Positions 33,883 through 43,781 are shown, counted from the stretch's first letter. The stretch: DNA of 64,000 bases from an uncultured Sunxiuqinia sp. (GCF_947495665.1 NZ_CANLZV010000006.1:62001-126000); one strand, 5' to 3'. Notes: generated by a model not told the origin, from the letters alone. Made by a program: numbers and translations.

Positions 33883-33913
33883 TTGAGCAGGTGACTCGGA
33901 GTCAGCTGCTCAA
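33883..33913 (-). other. Perfectly symmetric hairpin just after mutB
   Basis: TTGAGCAG, one G-G mismatch, TGACT, loop CGG, then the complementary arms. It starts 14 bp after the mutB stop and has no U-run. It may protect the mutB mRNA end or be a protein-binding site. Confidence 0.6.
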
Positions 33914-33926
33914 TAACAGTCAGCAT

Positions 33927-36080
33927 TTATTCTTCGTGCGTTGAAATCAAAATCTCAAGGATTTTTTTACCGGCAGCTGATACACTTGTACCAGGTCCGA
34001 AGATCGCAACAACACCAGCATCGTACAGGTATTGATAATCCTGAGCAGGAATTACACCACCGGCAATCACCATGATGTCTTCGCGACCCAGTTTTTTCAA
34101 CTCAGCAATTACGGCAGGCACCAATGTTTTGTGTCCGGCAGCCAGAGAAGAAACACCCATCACGTGTACGTCGTTTTCAACGGCTTGCTTGGCAGCTTCT
34201 TCCGGAGTTTGGAACAGCGGTCCCATATCCACATCGAAGCCAAGGTCGGCATAACCGGTTGCTACTACTTTAGCGCCGCGATCGTGACCATCCTGCCCCA
34301 TTTTGGCAATCATGATCCGTGGCTGACGACCTTCCAGCTCAGCAAATTTCTTCGCCAATTCCTGAGCTTCAGCGAAGGTTTTATCTTGTTTACTTTCTGA
34401 TGAATACACGCCTGATATTGTTCTGATTACAGCTTTATAACGTCCTACGATTTTTTCGCAGGCGTCTGAAATTTCACCCAACGAAGCACGTTTTTGCGCG
34501 GCTTTAACCGAAAGGTCAAGCAAGTTACCTTCGCCTGTTTCAGCACATTTGGTAATGGCTGCCAAGGCTTGTTTCACTTCTTCTTCGTTACGCTCACCAC
34601 GCAGTTTCTTCAACCGGTCAATTTGTGACAAACGAACAGCCGTATTGTCAATGTCCAAAATATCAATCGGATCTTCTTTTTCCAATCGGTATTTGTTCAC
34701 GCCAACAATGGTTTGAGCACCGCTGTCAATACGTCCCTGAGCACGGGCAGCAGCTTCTTCAATCCGCATTTTTGGAACACCAGTCTCAACGGCTTTCGAC
34801 ATACCTCCCAGTTTCTCAACCTCTTCAATTAAGGCCCAGGCTTTGGTGTACAACTCTTGCGTCAATGACTCCACATAGTACGAACCAGCCCATGGATCGG
34901 CTCCACGGCAAATTTCAGTTTCCTGCTGGATGTACAGCTGCGTGTTACGTGCAATACGTGCAGAGAAATCGGTTGGCAAAGCAATCGCTTCGTCCAGCGC
35001 GTTGGTGTGCAACGACTGCGTGTGACCCAAAGTAGCCGCCATCGCTTCAATAGCTGTACGACCTACGTTGTTAAACGGATCCTGCTCAGTCAACGACCAA
35101 CCCGATGTTTGCGAGTGCGTGCGCAAAGCCATCGATTTTGGGTTTTTAGGATTAAATTGTTTCACCAATTTAGCCCAAATCATACGAGCAGCACGCATTT
35201 TAGCAATCTCCATGAAGTGGTTCATTCCAACGGCCCAGAAGAAAGACAGACGTGGTGCAAAGGCATCCACATCCAATCCGGCTTTGATACCTGTTCGCAG
35301 GTATTCCAAACCATCTGCCAGCGTGTAAGCCATTTCAATATCGGCCGTTGCACCAGCTTCCTGCATGTGGTAACCCGAAATAGAGATGGAGTTGAACTTT
35401 GGCATTTTTTGCGACGTGAATTCAAAAATGTCAGCAATCACTTTCATCGAGAACTCTGGTGGGTAAATGTAGGTGTTCCGCACCATGAATTCTTTCAGAA
35501 TATCATTCTGAATGGTTCCCGAAAGCTGATCCAGCGTAGCGCCTTGCTCCAATGCTGTAACAATGTAGAAAGCCATTACCGGAAGCACCGCTCCGTTCAT
35601 GGTCATTGATACAGACATTTTATCCAATGGAATCTGGTCGAACAGGATTTTCATATCCAGAATCGAGTCGATAGCTACACCTGCTTTACCCACATCACCA
35701 ACTACACGTGGGTGATCCGAGTCATAGCCGCGGTGCGTTGCCAGGTCAAAAGCTACTGAAAGCCCTTTTTGTCCGGCTGCCAGGTTACGACGGTAAAACG
35801 CGTTCGACTCTTCAGCTGTTGAGAATCCGGCATACTGACGGATGGTCCATGGACGCATGGCATACATGGCTGAGTAAGGTCCGCGAAGGAATGGTGGCAA
35901 ACCGGCCGCATAGTTCAAATGCTCCATACCTTCCAAATCTTCTTTGGTATACACTGGCTTCACCGGAATTTGCTCCGGAGTCACCCAGTCTTTTTCAATT
36001 TTGTTTTGAGCAGCCCACTCACTCGCCTCTGGCTGGGCAGCAGCTGTCTTTATATTGATATTTTTAAAATTTGGTTTCAT
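33927..36080 (-). CDS. mutB: Methylmalonyl-CoA mutase large (B12-binding) subunit
   Basis: The 717-residue protein is the catalytic alpha chain. The barrel starts with the CoA-tunnel segment [21 protein letters not shown], which contains the active-site tyrosine, then [15 protein letters not shown]. The C-terminal domain has the cobalamin motif DGHDRGAKV with lower-ligand histidine H599, followed by the GVSSLAAGH and [11 protein letters not shown] loops. It interconverts succinyl-CoA and methylmalonyl-CoA for propionate formation or use. It is separated from mutA by a GxxExxY gene, unlike the usual adjacent arrangement. Length is normal. Confidence 0.97.
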   Translation of the reverse strand: MKPNFKNINIKTAAAQPEASEWAAQNKIEKDWVTPEQIPVKPVYTKEDLEGMEHLNYAAGLPPFLRGPYSAMYAMRPWTIRQYAGFSTAEESNAFYRRNLAAGQKGLSVAFDLATHRGYDSDHPRVVGDVGKAGVAIDSILDMKILFDQIPLDKMSVSMTMNGAVLPVMAFYIVTALEQGATLDQLSGTIQNDILKEFMVRNTYIYPPEFSMKVIADIFEFTSQKMPKFNSISISGYHMQEAGATADIEMAYTLADGLEYLRTGIKAGLDVDAFAPRLSFFWAVGMNHFMEIAKMRAARMIWAKLVKQFNPKNPKSMALRTHSQTSGWSLTEQDPFNNVGRTAIEAMAATLGHTQSLHTNALDEAIALPTDFSARIARNTQLYIQQETEICRGADPWAGSYYVESLTQELYTKAWALIEEVEKLGGMSKAVETGVPKMRIEEAAARAQGRIDSGAQTIVGVNKYRLEKEDPIDILDIDNTAVRLSQIDRLKKLRGERNEEEVKQALAAITKCAETGEGNLLDLSVKAAQKRASLGEISDACEKIVGRYKAVIRTISGVYSSESKQDKTFAEAQELAKKFAELEGRQPRIMIAKMGQDGHDRGAKVVATGYADLGFDVDMGPLFQTPEEAAKQAVENDVHVMGVSSLAAGHKTLVPAVIAELKKLGREDIMVIAGGVIPAQDYQYLYDAGVVAIFGPGTSVSAAGKKILEILISTHEE

Positions 36081-36093
36081 ATTAAAAACTTTT

Positions 36094-36119
36094 AAACGCG
36101 AAGACGCTAAGTCGCCAAG
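36094..36119. repeat. Left inverted-repeat edge of the GxxExxY module
   Basis: Reads AAACGCGAAGACGCTAAG and a short tail. The reverse complement of the right edge (36518-36540) begins CGCAAAGAC and ends GACGCTAAG, so the two ends form an imperfect inverted repeat around the GxxExxY gene. Confidence 0.6.
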
Positions 36120-36121
36120 AA

Positions 36122-36517
36122 TTAAACAAAATAGTTATTTGCTTTTCGTTTGATCCCAGTTTTAATTAATGGGACATTGAAATTTATTAAATATCCAAGT
36201 TTCATATTGGCTAATTTCATGTAGGTCAATAACTGAACTTCGTGCACCGGTAAGATAATTTCCACGGCTTTAAGCTCAATGATTATCGACTTTTCAACTA
36301 ACAAATCAATAAAAAACTCTTTCTCGAGAACCTTTCCTTTAAAAATCACTGGCAGTTTAACTTGCCTTTCAACCTCTAAATGAAGATTTCTAAGTTCTTC
36401 GGCCAGACAAACTTCATAAACTGATTCCAACAAACCGGGACCAAGTTCACGATGCACTTCATAAGATGCATGGACTATTTTTCTCCCAATTTCTTCATAT
36501 TCAATTTTTGAAATCAT
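36122..36517 (-). CDS. GxxExxY protein (PD-(D/E)XK-like)
   Basis: The 131-residue protein has the defining [10 protein letters not shown] motif (G-x-x-E-x-x-Y) early on. It also has a core reminiscent of PD-(D/E)XK nucleases: [22 protein letters not shown] (D, then E-L-K), then [21 protein letters not shown]. The family is common, small and biochemically uncharacterised. It lies between mutA and mutB, read in the same direction, with short inverted repeats at both ends, so it looks like an insertion rather than part of the mutase. Its stop lies 42 bp before the mutB start, and it may be co-transcribed with both. Confidence 0.88.
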   Translation of the reverse strand: MISKIEYEEIGRKIVHASYEVHRELGPGLLESVYEVCLAEELRNLHLEVERQVKLPVIFKGKVLEKEFFIDLLVEKSIIIELKAVEIILPVHEVQLLTYMKLANMKLGYLINFNVPLIKTGIKRKANNYFV

Positions 36518-36548
36518 CTTAGCGTCTCTGTGTCTTTGCGTTAGGTTT
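36518..36548. repeat. Right inverted-repeat edge of the GxxExxY module
   Basis: Reads CTTAGCGTCTCTGTGTCTTT and GCG, running up to and touching the mutA stop codon. It is the counterpart of 36094-36119 in the opposite direction. Confidence 0.6.
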
Positions 36549-38424
36549 AAATTCCAAGTTTGCTTTGATACGCCTTCAATTCTTCCAGCAAATTGCTTTT
36601 CACATGAATGAAGTTTTCAATGCCTTTGGCTTTCAGCTCGTCGGTGCAAGCAGGAGCGCCGGCAACAACAAAGATTGCTTCACCATTGATGGCTTCGAAA
36701 GCAGCAGGAGCCATTTCAGCATATTCATCATCAGAGCTACAAATCACCACGATATCAGCGCCGGCTTCTTTGGCAGCAGCCACACCTTCTTCAACCGTAG
36801 CAAAACCGTTGTTGTCTTTTACTTCGTAACCGGCAACAGCAAAGAAGTTACAGGCAAACTGAGCCCTTGCTTTGCGGAAGTTCAGGTTACCAACAGTAAG
36901 CATGAAAGCCAACGGACGCTTGTTGTTCTCGGCATATTTATCCGTAGCAACACGGATTGCCTCAAACGCCTGAGCCCCACGATAAGGTTTCAAGGTTTCA
37001 ATTTCAGCGTCCTCAGCAGTCAGGTCCATCGGTTTCAACGCGTCCTCAACAGCTTCTGGTTTTTCTAAACGCTCGGTGAAGTTCGGGAATTGATTAATAC
37101 CCAGCAGATTTTCGCGACGGGTAGCCACGTTTAAATCCCGCTTGGCAGCCATTTCTTTCACTTTTGTTTGAATAAATCCAGCTTTGGCTGCAGCCAGGAA
37201 ACCACCATTATCCTGAACTTCCAGGAACAGCTTCCAGGCCTCATCAGCAATCGACGCAGTCAATTCTTCAATATAGTATGAACCGGCACCAGCATCAACA
37301 ATTTTGTCGAAGTGCGATTCTTCTTTCAATAACAGTTGTTGGTTACGGGCAATCCGGTCAGAGAATGTTGTCGGATCTTCGTAGATCGCGTTAAACGGAA
37401 GCACCGTAATCGAATCAGCTCCACCCAAAGCAGCACTCATGGCTTCGGTTTGGGTACGCAGCATGTTTACATAGGGATCGTAGAATGTTTTGTTCCAGCT
37501 GCCGGTTTCGGCATGAACTTTCATTTTGCAGCCACATTCGCACTTGGGTTCGTAGGCTTTTACAATTTGAGCCCACAACAGGCGACCGGCACGTAGTTTG
37601 GCAATTTCCATGAAGTAGTTGGCGCTCACACTCAAATTGAATTTGATGTTTTTAGCCACATCTTCAACAGCCACACCAACTTCGCTTAAGCTTGAAAGGT
37701 ACTCAGCACCCTGAGCCAGCGAAAAACCCAACTCCTGGACAACAGAAGCTCCGGCATTGCCAAAGTTTTTGCCATTAACGGCCAATACACGGTAGCTGGG
37801 TAATTCAGCTGTTTTGGCAATCAGGTCTTGCGCTTGCGTCATCGCTTGCTCAACACCATTTTTGATACGACCGTAAAGCAGGTAGTTGCCAAAAGGATCG
37901 TAAGACACAGAAGCCTTCACGTTTTTAGCATCCCACTTGCCTGCCAACACATACTCTGCAAACAAGCCGGCAATTTTGCACGTCTGGCATTTGCAAACAA
38001 AGTTTACTTCTACCGACTCCAGACAGATGTCTTTCAACAAAACACCAAGATCTGCAACGGTCAGTTCTGCACAGTCATTAAAAACAAAGCCCAACGAAGT
38101 CACACCTTTCATCAAAACGTCAAGTGCTTTTTTGTTGGACTCTTCTAAATCTTTTACTACGATGTTCTGACGGACATACCAATCGTTGTTATTGGTCTTG
38201 GTTCCGCGCACGTAGGGAAACTCACCCGGTAGGGCATCAAGGTATCCCAACTTTTTCAGGTCTTCCTGCCGGTAATAAGGCTGAACGGAAAAACCCTCAT
38301 TTGTCCTCCACACCAGCTTGCGGTCAAAGTCGGCACCTTTCAAATCGGCAACCACTTTTTCTTTCCACGCCTCTGTACTGACAGGAGGAAACTCGTTAAA
38401 TAGTTTGATATATTTTTCTGCCAT
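36547..38424 (-). CDS. mutA: Methylmalonyl-CoA mutase small subunit
   Basis: The 625-residue protein (ATG at 38424; a longer frame to 38484 adds unconserved residues) is the non-catalytic beta chain. It has a mutase-like barrel (LFNEFPPVSTEAWKEKV at the start) and a degenerate B12 domain that lacks the DxHxxG motif (FFAVAGYEVKDNN instead). It pairs with MutB to form the heterodimer. A cysteine cluster (FVCKCQTCKI and EPKCECGCKMKV) stands out, an unusual feature for MutA that may bind metal. A promoter with a perfect -7 box lies directly upstream, so mutA begins the transcript. Confidence 0.95.
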   Translation of the reverse strand: MAEKYIKLFNEFPPVSTEAWKEKVVADLKGADFDRKLVWRTNEGFSVQPYYRQEDLKKLGYLDALPGEFPYVRGTKTNNNDWYVRQNIVVKDLEESNKKALDVLMKGVTSLGFVFNDCAELTVADLGVLLKDICLESVEVNFVCKCQTCKIAGLFAEYVLAGKWDAKNVKASVSYDPFGNYLLYGRIKNGVEQAMTQAQDLIAKTAELPSYRVLAVNGKNFGNAGASVVQELGFSLAQGAEYLSSLSEVGVAVEDVAKNIKFNLSVSANYFMEIAKLRAGRLLWAQIVKAYEPKCECGCKMKVHAETGSWNKTFYDPYVNMLRTQTEAMSAALGGADSITVLPFNAIYEDPTTFSDRIARNQQLLLKEESHFDKIVDAGAGSYYIEELTASIADEAWKLFLEVQDNGGFLAAAKAGFIQTKVKEMAAKRDLNVATRRENLLGINQFPNFTERLEKPEAVEDALKPMDLTAEDAEIETLKPYRGAQAFEAIRVATDKYAENNKRPLAFMLTVGNLNFRKARAQFACNFFAVAGYEVKDNNGFATVEEGVAAAKEAGADIVVICSSDDEYAEMAPAAFEAINGEAIFVVAGAPACTDELKAKGIENFIHVKSNLLEELKAYQSKLGI

Positions 38425-39126
38425 AATGTAACTGTTAAGAAAATCAGGCTGCAAAATTAGTCTTTTTACATAAGGACTGCTCAAAAATTCACAAGTTTTT
38501 AACCTTTAACTAACAAATATCAGGTTTTGATTCTCAGTTATTTAGACATCCAGTCATCTAGATATCTCAAAAATGCCCCTTATTTTTAATGGGTATAAAT
38601 AACAAGGCATTTTGAACAGACCAAAAAACACACGATAATGCCAGTCTGGATTCACACGCTTTCCAGAATTGCAAAGGCGATAACCAACGCCTATTCTATT
38701 CCTTAATTAACTCATTTCGCTGCAAACAAGCAGGAATTTATGCAAACAGGGCAAGTAAGCTTATAATTTCAGCCATTGGGCGTTAAAGCGTGTAGCTTTG
38801 TCCACATTCGTAGAATACCTGACTCAAGAAAACAGCAACCACACTCCCCGCTAGCACCAGACCATAATTTAATAAACAATTTTGCGTTCAATTGATTAAG
38901 CCCCTCAAACGAACGAAAGTTCTGCTTTGAGTGCCTTTAGTGTGATTTTTGCAGCCTCCCCTGTGAGCTGTAGAAAAAATACGAACTGGTTGATCTCAAA
39001 AACTCCCGGGTTCCTGGAAAGAAGAAGCCTCGGTGCAAAATTTTAAACAGCCTGCATTCTTCTTCCGGTTCACAAACAAAATGAACGAGCTTCAACAAAA
39101 ATAAAAATTGCAAAGAGGACATAAAC
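38425..39126. other. 702-bp intergenic region between mutA and the SDR gene
   Basis: It holds the mutA promoter at its left end. A hairpin of AAAATGCC/GGCATTTT plus TTATTT/AAATAA (38570-38613) has no U-run. A lone TAGCTTTG (38793-38800) could be a plus-strand -7 box. No believable coding frame or RNA gene is seen; the short minus-strand frame at 38937-39173 has no codon pattern. Confidence 0.6.
38452..38485 (-). promoter_or_regulatory. Bacteroidota-type promoter of mutA
   Basis: TTTG (38485-38482), 22 bases, then TAATTTTG (38459-38452), a perfect -7 box. Transcription would start near 38446, about 22 bases before the ATG. Confidence 0.55.
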
Positions 39127-40014
39127 ATGAAAGATCCCAACTCACAATATACCTTAATTACAGGAGCAAGCACAGGCCTTGGAAAAGCCTTTGCCCTGGA
39201 ATGCGCTCATCGAAAGATGAACCTGGTCTTAAGCGCCTTGCCAAATGAGAATCTGGAGGACTTAACCAGGCAACTCAGGCAAAACCACGGAATAAAGGTT
39301 TTTTACAAAGAAACAGACCTCACCAATCGGGTAGCCGTGGAAGAATTCGCCCAATGGGCCACCAGTAACTTTTCAATCAATATTCTGATCAACAATGCAG
39401 GAATTGGAGGCACTCAGCATTTTATTGATTCCACAACGACCTACCTCGACGATATGATTCAACTCAATATCCGGGCAATGACCCTCCTCACCCGTTTGCT
39501 ATTGCCCAGCTTGAAGCAACAAACGCCAGCGCACATTTTAAACGTTTCAAGTCTGGCTGCCTTCTCTCCGGTTCCATACAAAACAATTTACCCAGCCAGC
39601 AAGGCTTTTATCCACCATTTCTCCCGCGGACTGGAAGCCGAACTCCAAGACACGAATGTCCGGGTAAGCGTGTTAAATCCAGGCCCCATCATGACCAACT
39701 CAGATGTTTGCAAACGCATTGATGCTCAAAGCTCCTATGTCAAACTTTCCATTATGACACCGGAACAGGTAGCACAAATTGCCCTTAAAAAAATGCTTCG
39801 CGGCAAGTCAGTCATTATCCCGGGCCTGATGAACCGAATCAATGCCTTTTTCATTCGTTTGGTACCCGTCAATTTCCGAATCTTTGTCGGCACCCAAATC
39901 TTTAAACGCGAAAACCGAAAAACCCGTAATTATGAAGGTACTCGTAACCGGAGCAAACAGCCTGCTTGGAAGCAACCTGACCAGAAAGCTGCTGCAAGCC
40001 GGCTACAAGGTTAA
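39127..40014 (+). CDS. Short-chain dehydrogenase/reductase
   Basis: The 295-residue protein is a classical SDR: cofactor loop TGASTGLGKAFA, NNAGIG, and catalytic Ser-Tyr-Lys as LNVSSLAAFSPVPYKTIYPASKAF. It oxidises or reduces an alcohol or ketone with NAD(P); substrate unknown. The core is complete by about residue 265. The last 27 or so residues (NYEGTRNRSKQPAWKQ...) read through the start of the epimerase gene in another frame, an 83-bp overlap. This tail looks non-conserved, so the original stop was probably lost. A purine-rich ribosome-binding site (AAAGAGGAC) precedes the ATG. Confidence 0.85.
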   Translation: MKDPNSQYTLITGASTGLGKAFALECAHRKMNLVLSALPNENLEDLTRQLRQNHGIKVFYKETDLTNRVAVEEFAQWATSNFSINILINNAGIGGTQHFIDSTTTYLDDMIQLNIRAMTLLTRLLLPSLKQQTPAHILNVSSLAAFSPVPYKTIYPASKAFIHHFSRGLEAELQDTNVRVSVLNPGPIMTNSDVCKRIDAQSSYVKLSIMTPEQVAQIALKKMLRGKSVIIPGLMNRINAFFIRLVPVNFRIFVGTQIFKRENRKTRNYEGTRNRSKQPAWKQPDQKAAASRLQG

Positions 40015-40918
40015 AGCCATGGTTCGTGAAACTAGCAACCTTCGCTCGCTGGAGGGAGTCTGTCCGGAATGGTTTAAAGGGGATTTTACAAATGCTGCAC
40101 ACGTAAGGCAAGCACTGACTGGCTGTCAAGCTGTAATTCATGCAGCAGCCAACACTTCGCAATGGCCATCCGCCTACGAGCACTACAAAGCAGCGAATGT
40201 AGACGGCGTGAAACGGATGCTGAAAGAAAGTCGGCTGGCTGGCGTAGAACGCTTCATCCTGGTTGGCTCAGCCAACGCTTTTGGTCCGGGCTCCAAAAGC
40301 AATCCGGGCAACGAATCTACTCCATTCACCCCCCTGCAATACCAATCGGGCTATATGCGCAGCAAGTTTGAAGCTCAGCAACTGGCCCTAAACTTTCATC
40401 AGAAACATGGCTTTCCGGTGACGGTGGTCAACCCCACCTTTATGCTGGGGAAATACGATGCTAAGCCAAGCTCAGGCCAGTTGCTACTGATGGCCTATGG
40501 CAAAAGACAGATGCCCTGCCCTTCCGGAGGAAAGAATTTCGTTCATGTTGACGATGTCGCAACCGGCATTGTTAGTGCCATCGAACGAGGACAACCCGGC
40601 GCTTGCTACCTGTTAGCCCATGAAAATTTAAGCTATGAAGCGTTTTTCAAAAAGATGCAGGCTGTTTCAACCTACCCCAAACGACTCATCAAAATCCCCA
40701 AGCCACTGCTGTCATTAGCCGGAACTGCCGGTTCCTGCTATGAAAACCTAACCGGCAAACCCGCCAAACTCAATTCCATCAATGCTCCTTTACTCCAGGC
40801 TGACAATTATTACTCGCCCGCCAAAGCAGTGCGCGAACTGCAACTACCGCAAACGCCCATCGAGCAGGCCATCCACGATGCCCTCAACTGGTTCAACAAA
40901 CAAGGGTATTTGAGTTAA
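39932..40918 (+). CDS. NAD-dependent epimerase/dehydratase (extended SDR)
   Basis: The 328-residue protein starts MKVLVTGANSLLGSNLTRKLL, an extended-SDR dinucleotide loop (TGxxxxxG). The usual catalytic Tyr-Lys appears as YMRSKFEAQQLAL, with NPTFMLG and FVHVDDVATGIVSAIERG later. The fold acts on nucleotide sugars, dihydroflavonols or steroids; the substrate cannot be told. The ATG at 39932 gives the family N-terminus exactly; the longer frame does not. It overlaps the SDR upstream by 83 bp, so the two are co-translated. Confidence 0.88.
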   Translation: MKVLVTGANSLLGSNLTRKLLQAGYKVKAMVRETSNLRSLEGVCPEWFKGDFTNAAHVRQALTGCQAVIHAAANTSQWPSAYEHYKAANVDGVKRMLKESRLAGVERFILVGSANAFGPGSKSNPGNESTPFTPLQYQSGYMRSKFEAQQLALNFHQKHGFPVTVVNPTFMLGKYDAKPSSGQLLLMAYGKRQMPCPSGGKNFVHVDDVATGIVSAIERGQPGACYLLAHENLSYEAFFKKMQAVSTYPKRLIKIPKPLLSLAGTAGSCYENLTGKPAKLNSINAPLLQADNYYSPAKAVRELQLPQTPIEQAIHDALNWFNKQGYLS

Positions 40919-40994
40919 TGGAACAAGTTGGGTGCAAGATTAAACCAAGCTGAGCCAGTAGCAAAAAATGTGACGGTAGGGAGTTGCTTTCCCG

Positions 40995-41492
40995 TTAGGA
41001 CTTAAAAGTAAAAAAACGCTGCAGCAGGTAACTGACAATAATCACGATGCCAGTAGTAATAATCTTTGAAGGCGTTGGAAAGAAGTGAAATTGCTCAACT
41101 AAAACCCGCAACAGCACATAGTTCAGCACAATATTCAGCATAGCCACCGAAAAATAACGGACTAGCTGAACACGCCCCCGAAGGACCGATTCCGGAAAGA
41201 CCAAGCCACGCATCAGCATAAATCCCAGCGGGAAGGTGACCAGAAACGCAATGATAAAAGCCGCGATATGCGGGCTGATAGCCACCTGCGAAGACAAATA
41301 AATCACCTGCTTGTCGATAATGAAGTTGTAGGAGATAAAGTACAGGAAAATGTCCAGCAGCGTATTTGATCCTCCCACCGCCAGATAGCGAAAGGTTTGC
41401 AAATCAAGAATAGGACGAAAGAGTGGATAAAACCAGTCTATTGTATTGAGAACAAATGTCTTTGTTTTTATGTACTTGATCGGCTCGGGCAT
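40995..41492 (-). CDS. GtrA family membrane protein
   Basis: The 165-residue protein has four membrane helices and the GtrA pattern: FRYLAVGGSNTLLDIFLYF at the first helix, FPLGFMLMRGLVFPES before the third and a C-terminal LLQRFFTFKS. GtrA proteins are thought to move lipid-linked sugars across the inner membrane for O-antigen or teichoic acid glycosylation. The MPEPIKYIKTKTF N-terminus is a little longer than usual. The gene is on its own, with over 200 bp of empty sequence upstream. Confidence 0.88.
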   Translation of the reverse strand: MPEPIKYIKTKTFVLNTIDWFYPLFRPILDLQTFRYLAVGGSNTLLDIFLYFISYNFIIDKQVIYLSSQVAISPHIAAFIIAFLVTFPLGFMLMRGLVFPESVLRGRVQLVRYFSVAMLNIVLNYVLLRVLVEQFHFFPTPSKIITTGIVIIVSYLLQRFFTFKS

Positions 41493-41701
41493 GAAACAAC
41501 TAAAAATTCATAAACTTGAAAGTGATGCTCCGGCAATCCACTTTCGTTAATTTTCCTCTTTATTTTTAACGGATTTTCAGGCTTCAAAAATAGGAAAAAA
41601 TCCTAAGTTTCAGAATTCCATCCTTTAAGAGCTGCTTCACAACACAAATACCAGAAACTCTTATCGTCAGCAGATCAACACAATCCATCAACTAAGTTGG
41701 A

Positions 41702-42535
41702 TCAAATCCGGAAAGGGAAGCTCTCTTTCAGCTTAGGCCCCTTAGCGGTCCATTCCACCGTGGCACATTCGGTATAATAGTCATGCTCAAAAAACAGGAT
41801 GTAGTTTTTCTCAGCCACCTCTTTCAAAAAAGACGCTTTTTCTTCCATCGCCGTAACCGGATACAAATCGTAAGAAGCCAGCCACACGATAGGAATATGC
41901 GCATTTGTTGGAATGAGATCAGCCGTGTAAACATAGGTTTTACCATCCGATTCCACCAAAGGAATTAGCTGTCCGGGGGTGTGTCCATCAAACAAGCGCA
42001 CACTGAATCCGGGAAAAAGCTCCCCTTCCTGCTCCACCAACTGCAGGTTCCCTTCGTTTTTCAGAAAATTCAAAATCTCGGGATAAAAAGCGGCCTGCTC
42101 CCGAATACTGGCTTGGGGCACATGCTCCCACTGGCGTTGGCTGCACCAGTGCGTGGCATTGGGAAACACCAGCTGCAACCGGCCACCTTCCTTTAAAACA
42201 GCCCCGTTACAATGATCCCAATGCAGGTGTGTAAACACCACATCCGTAATGTCATCCGTTGACAGCCCTTGTTGTTGAAGCGACTGAGCAAGCGCATCGG
42301 TTTCCTCATGACCATTATTCTGCCTGACTTTTTCGGGATAATGATTGCCTACGCCAGCTTCTATTAAAATGTTCCGATCGCCTTGCTTAACCAACAAACA
42401 GCGCATGGTCAGCCGGGTTACATTATTTTCATCGGCCGGATAAACCCGCGACCACAACGGTTTTGGAATCACACTAAACAGAGCGCCGCCATCACACGAA
42501 AAGTGACCGGCATGTATGGGGATCAATTCATTCAT
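41702..42535 (-). CDS. MBL-fold metallo-hydrolase
   Basis: The 277-residue protein carries the metallo-beta-lactamase signature FTHLHWDHCNG (H-x-H-x-D-H), with later ligands in GHTPGQLIPLV and YVYTADLIPTNAH, and FFEHD. Two zinc or iron ions should bind, as in the quorum-quenching lactonase and related hydrolase groups. No signal peptide is present. It follows the DUF3810 gene after 5 bp on the same strand, so the two form an operon. The substrate cannot be told. Confidence 0.88.
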   Translation of the reverse strand: MNELIPIHAGHFSCDGGALFSVIPKPLWSRVYPADENNVTRLTMRCLLVKQGDRNILIEAGVGNHYPEKVRQNNGHEETDALAQSLQQQGLSTDDITDVVFTHLHWDHCNGAVLKEGGRLQLVFPNATHWCSQRQWEHVPQASIREQAAFYPEILNFLKNEGNLQLVEQEGELFPGFSVRLFDGHTPGQLIPLVESDGKTYVYTADLIPTNAHIPIVWLASYDLYPVTAMEEKASFLKEVAEKNYILFFEHDYYTECATVEWTAKGPKLKESFPFRI

Positions 42536-42540
42536 TTCTT

Positions 42541-43650
42541 TTAATCTTTGTATGGTTTTAACAACTGGCTCACCCGTTGGGTTGCCAGCGAATCGGTTGA
42601 AAAGTCCATCACAAACTTCACAACACCGGTATAGTCCTCAATACCCTTTTCTACTTTATTGGTTTTCAAATAGGCATCATTCACTTTCGAAGCGTATTGG
42701 TCAATCTTCTCGTTGCGCCAACTCAGCCAATGCTGCCGGATACGCCGAAAATCCGCTTTCACCGGTTCATCAATCTTTTTCACCAACCCGGCATAAGCTT
42801 CCAGCTGGTACGCCTGGTATAAAAAGTAACGCAACACATACAGGTTGGCGCTGTATTGCAACACCTGGTCCGGACTCTGGGAGCAGACCAGCCAAGCGTA
42901 AAAGTTCGCCTCCGCCTCGCTCGTTATGCCCAGCTGATGCGCCTTTTCATGAGCCAACACCAGGGGGTACTCCACCGGCAGCAAGTGCCTGTTAACCTGC
43001 ACTTCATTAAAAAACGGCCCATAATAACCCGAAATGCCCGCTTTGGCAAAAAAGCCGCTAAAGGTAATCGCTTTGGCCCGCCGCACACCGGCCGGGTATG
43101 AAATCCCAAGGAAAGGCGCCAATTGCCCGTACGAGTTCTCCACCCGTTCATCAACCCAATCGAAATCAATGGAATCAACCGGTAAATAGGTGCGATTGGT
43201 TTTAATAATCAATGCCTCCAAAACCTCCACAAAAGCCTCAGTGTCTGCCTGGCTTTCGGCTATTTCCAGACGCTCATTCAAGCCTTGCCGGTAATAGTTA
43301 AAGCCCCACAACCAATAAAACAAGATGTAGAAGAGAGCCAATGTGTTCACCCAAAACCGGAGGAAGCCACGCCAGTTGATGCGTCGAAGGATCAGGCTTA
43401 TCAGACTAACCAACCCCAACAAAATCAGCGAAACATACAAGAGGTCATCCAGCGAAAAAGGGAACCAGCGACTGAAGCCCGACAAAAGTGTAGCAAGGTG
43501 CGGATAAATTCCACGCGCATAAACCCACTCGGAAACAGCAGGAAACGCGGCCAACAACTCGGTCAGTAAAAACGTAAGCACCGCCAGCCAAAGGAGCAGC
43601 CAGCGTTTTCCAAATAATTGTTTCAGTTGCCTGGGAGTTTTCACGTGCAT
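42541..43650 (-). CDS. DUF3810 membrane-bound zinc-protease-like protein
   Basis: The 369-residue protein has three N-terminal membrane helices, then a soluble domain with the HEKAHQLGITSEAEANFYAWL motif, that is HExxH plus a downstream Glu, a gluzincin-type zinc site. DUF3810 is a Bacteroidota family of unproven function, presumably a membrane metallopeptidase. I start at ATG 43650 (MHVKTPRQLKQLFG); the frame stays open to 43764 but those residues lack conservation and would reach the divergent mpl start. It forms an operon with the MBL hydrolase downstream. Confidence 0.82.
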   Translation of the reverse strand: MHVKTPRQLKQLFGKRWLLLWLAVLTFLLTELLAAFPAVSEWVYARGIYPHLATLLSGFSRWFPFSLDDLLYVSLILLGLVSLISLILRRINWRGFLRFWVNTLALFYILFYWLWGFNYYRQGLNERLEIAESQADTEAFVEVLEALIIKTNRTYLPVDSIDFDWVDERVENSYGQLAPFLGISYPAGVRRAKAITFSGFFAKAGISGYYGPFFNEVQVNRHLLPVEYPLVLAHEKAHQLGITSEAEANFYAWLVCSQSPDQVLQYSANLYVLRYFLYQAYQLEAYAGLVKKIDEPVKADFRRIRQHWLSWRNEKIDQYASKVNDAYLKTNKVEKGIEDYTGVVKFVMDFSTDSLATQRVSQLLKPYKD

Positions 43651-43781
43651 CAATCTTTCTTTCAGAATTTCAAAAATACACGAAATCGGCCGAACCCCGA
43701 AATCACAAGATTTTCTTTTCTGAAAAGGAATACTTGACGTACTTTCGCTATTTTTAACGCTCAATGCTTAACACAGACTTC

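Noticed and set aside
35007-35609. 200-codon plus-strand frame
   Set aside because: It is the antisense of mutB, whose protein is certain; composition is that of a shadow.
38570-38613. Hairpin with AAAATGCC and TTATTT arms
   Set aside because: No U-run, no gene ends nearby; it may be chance in AT-rich sequence.
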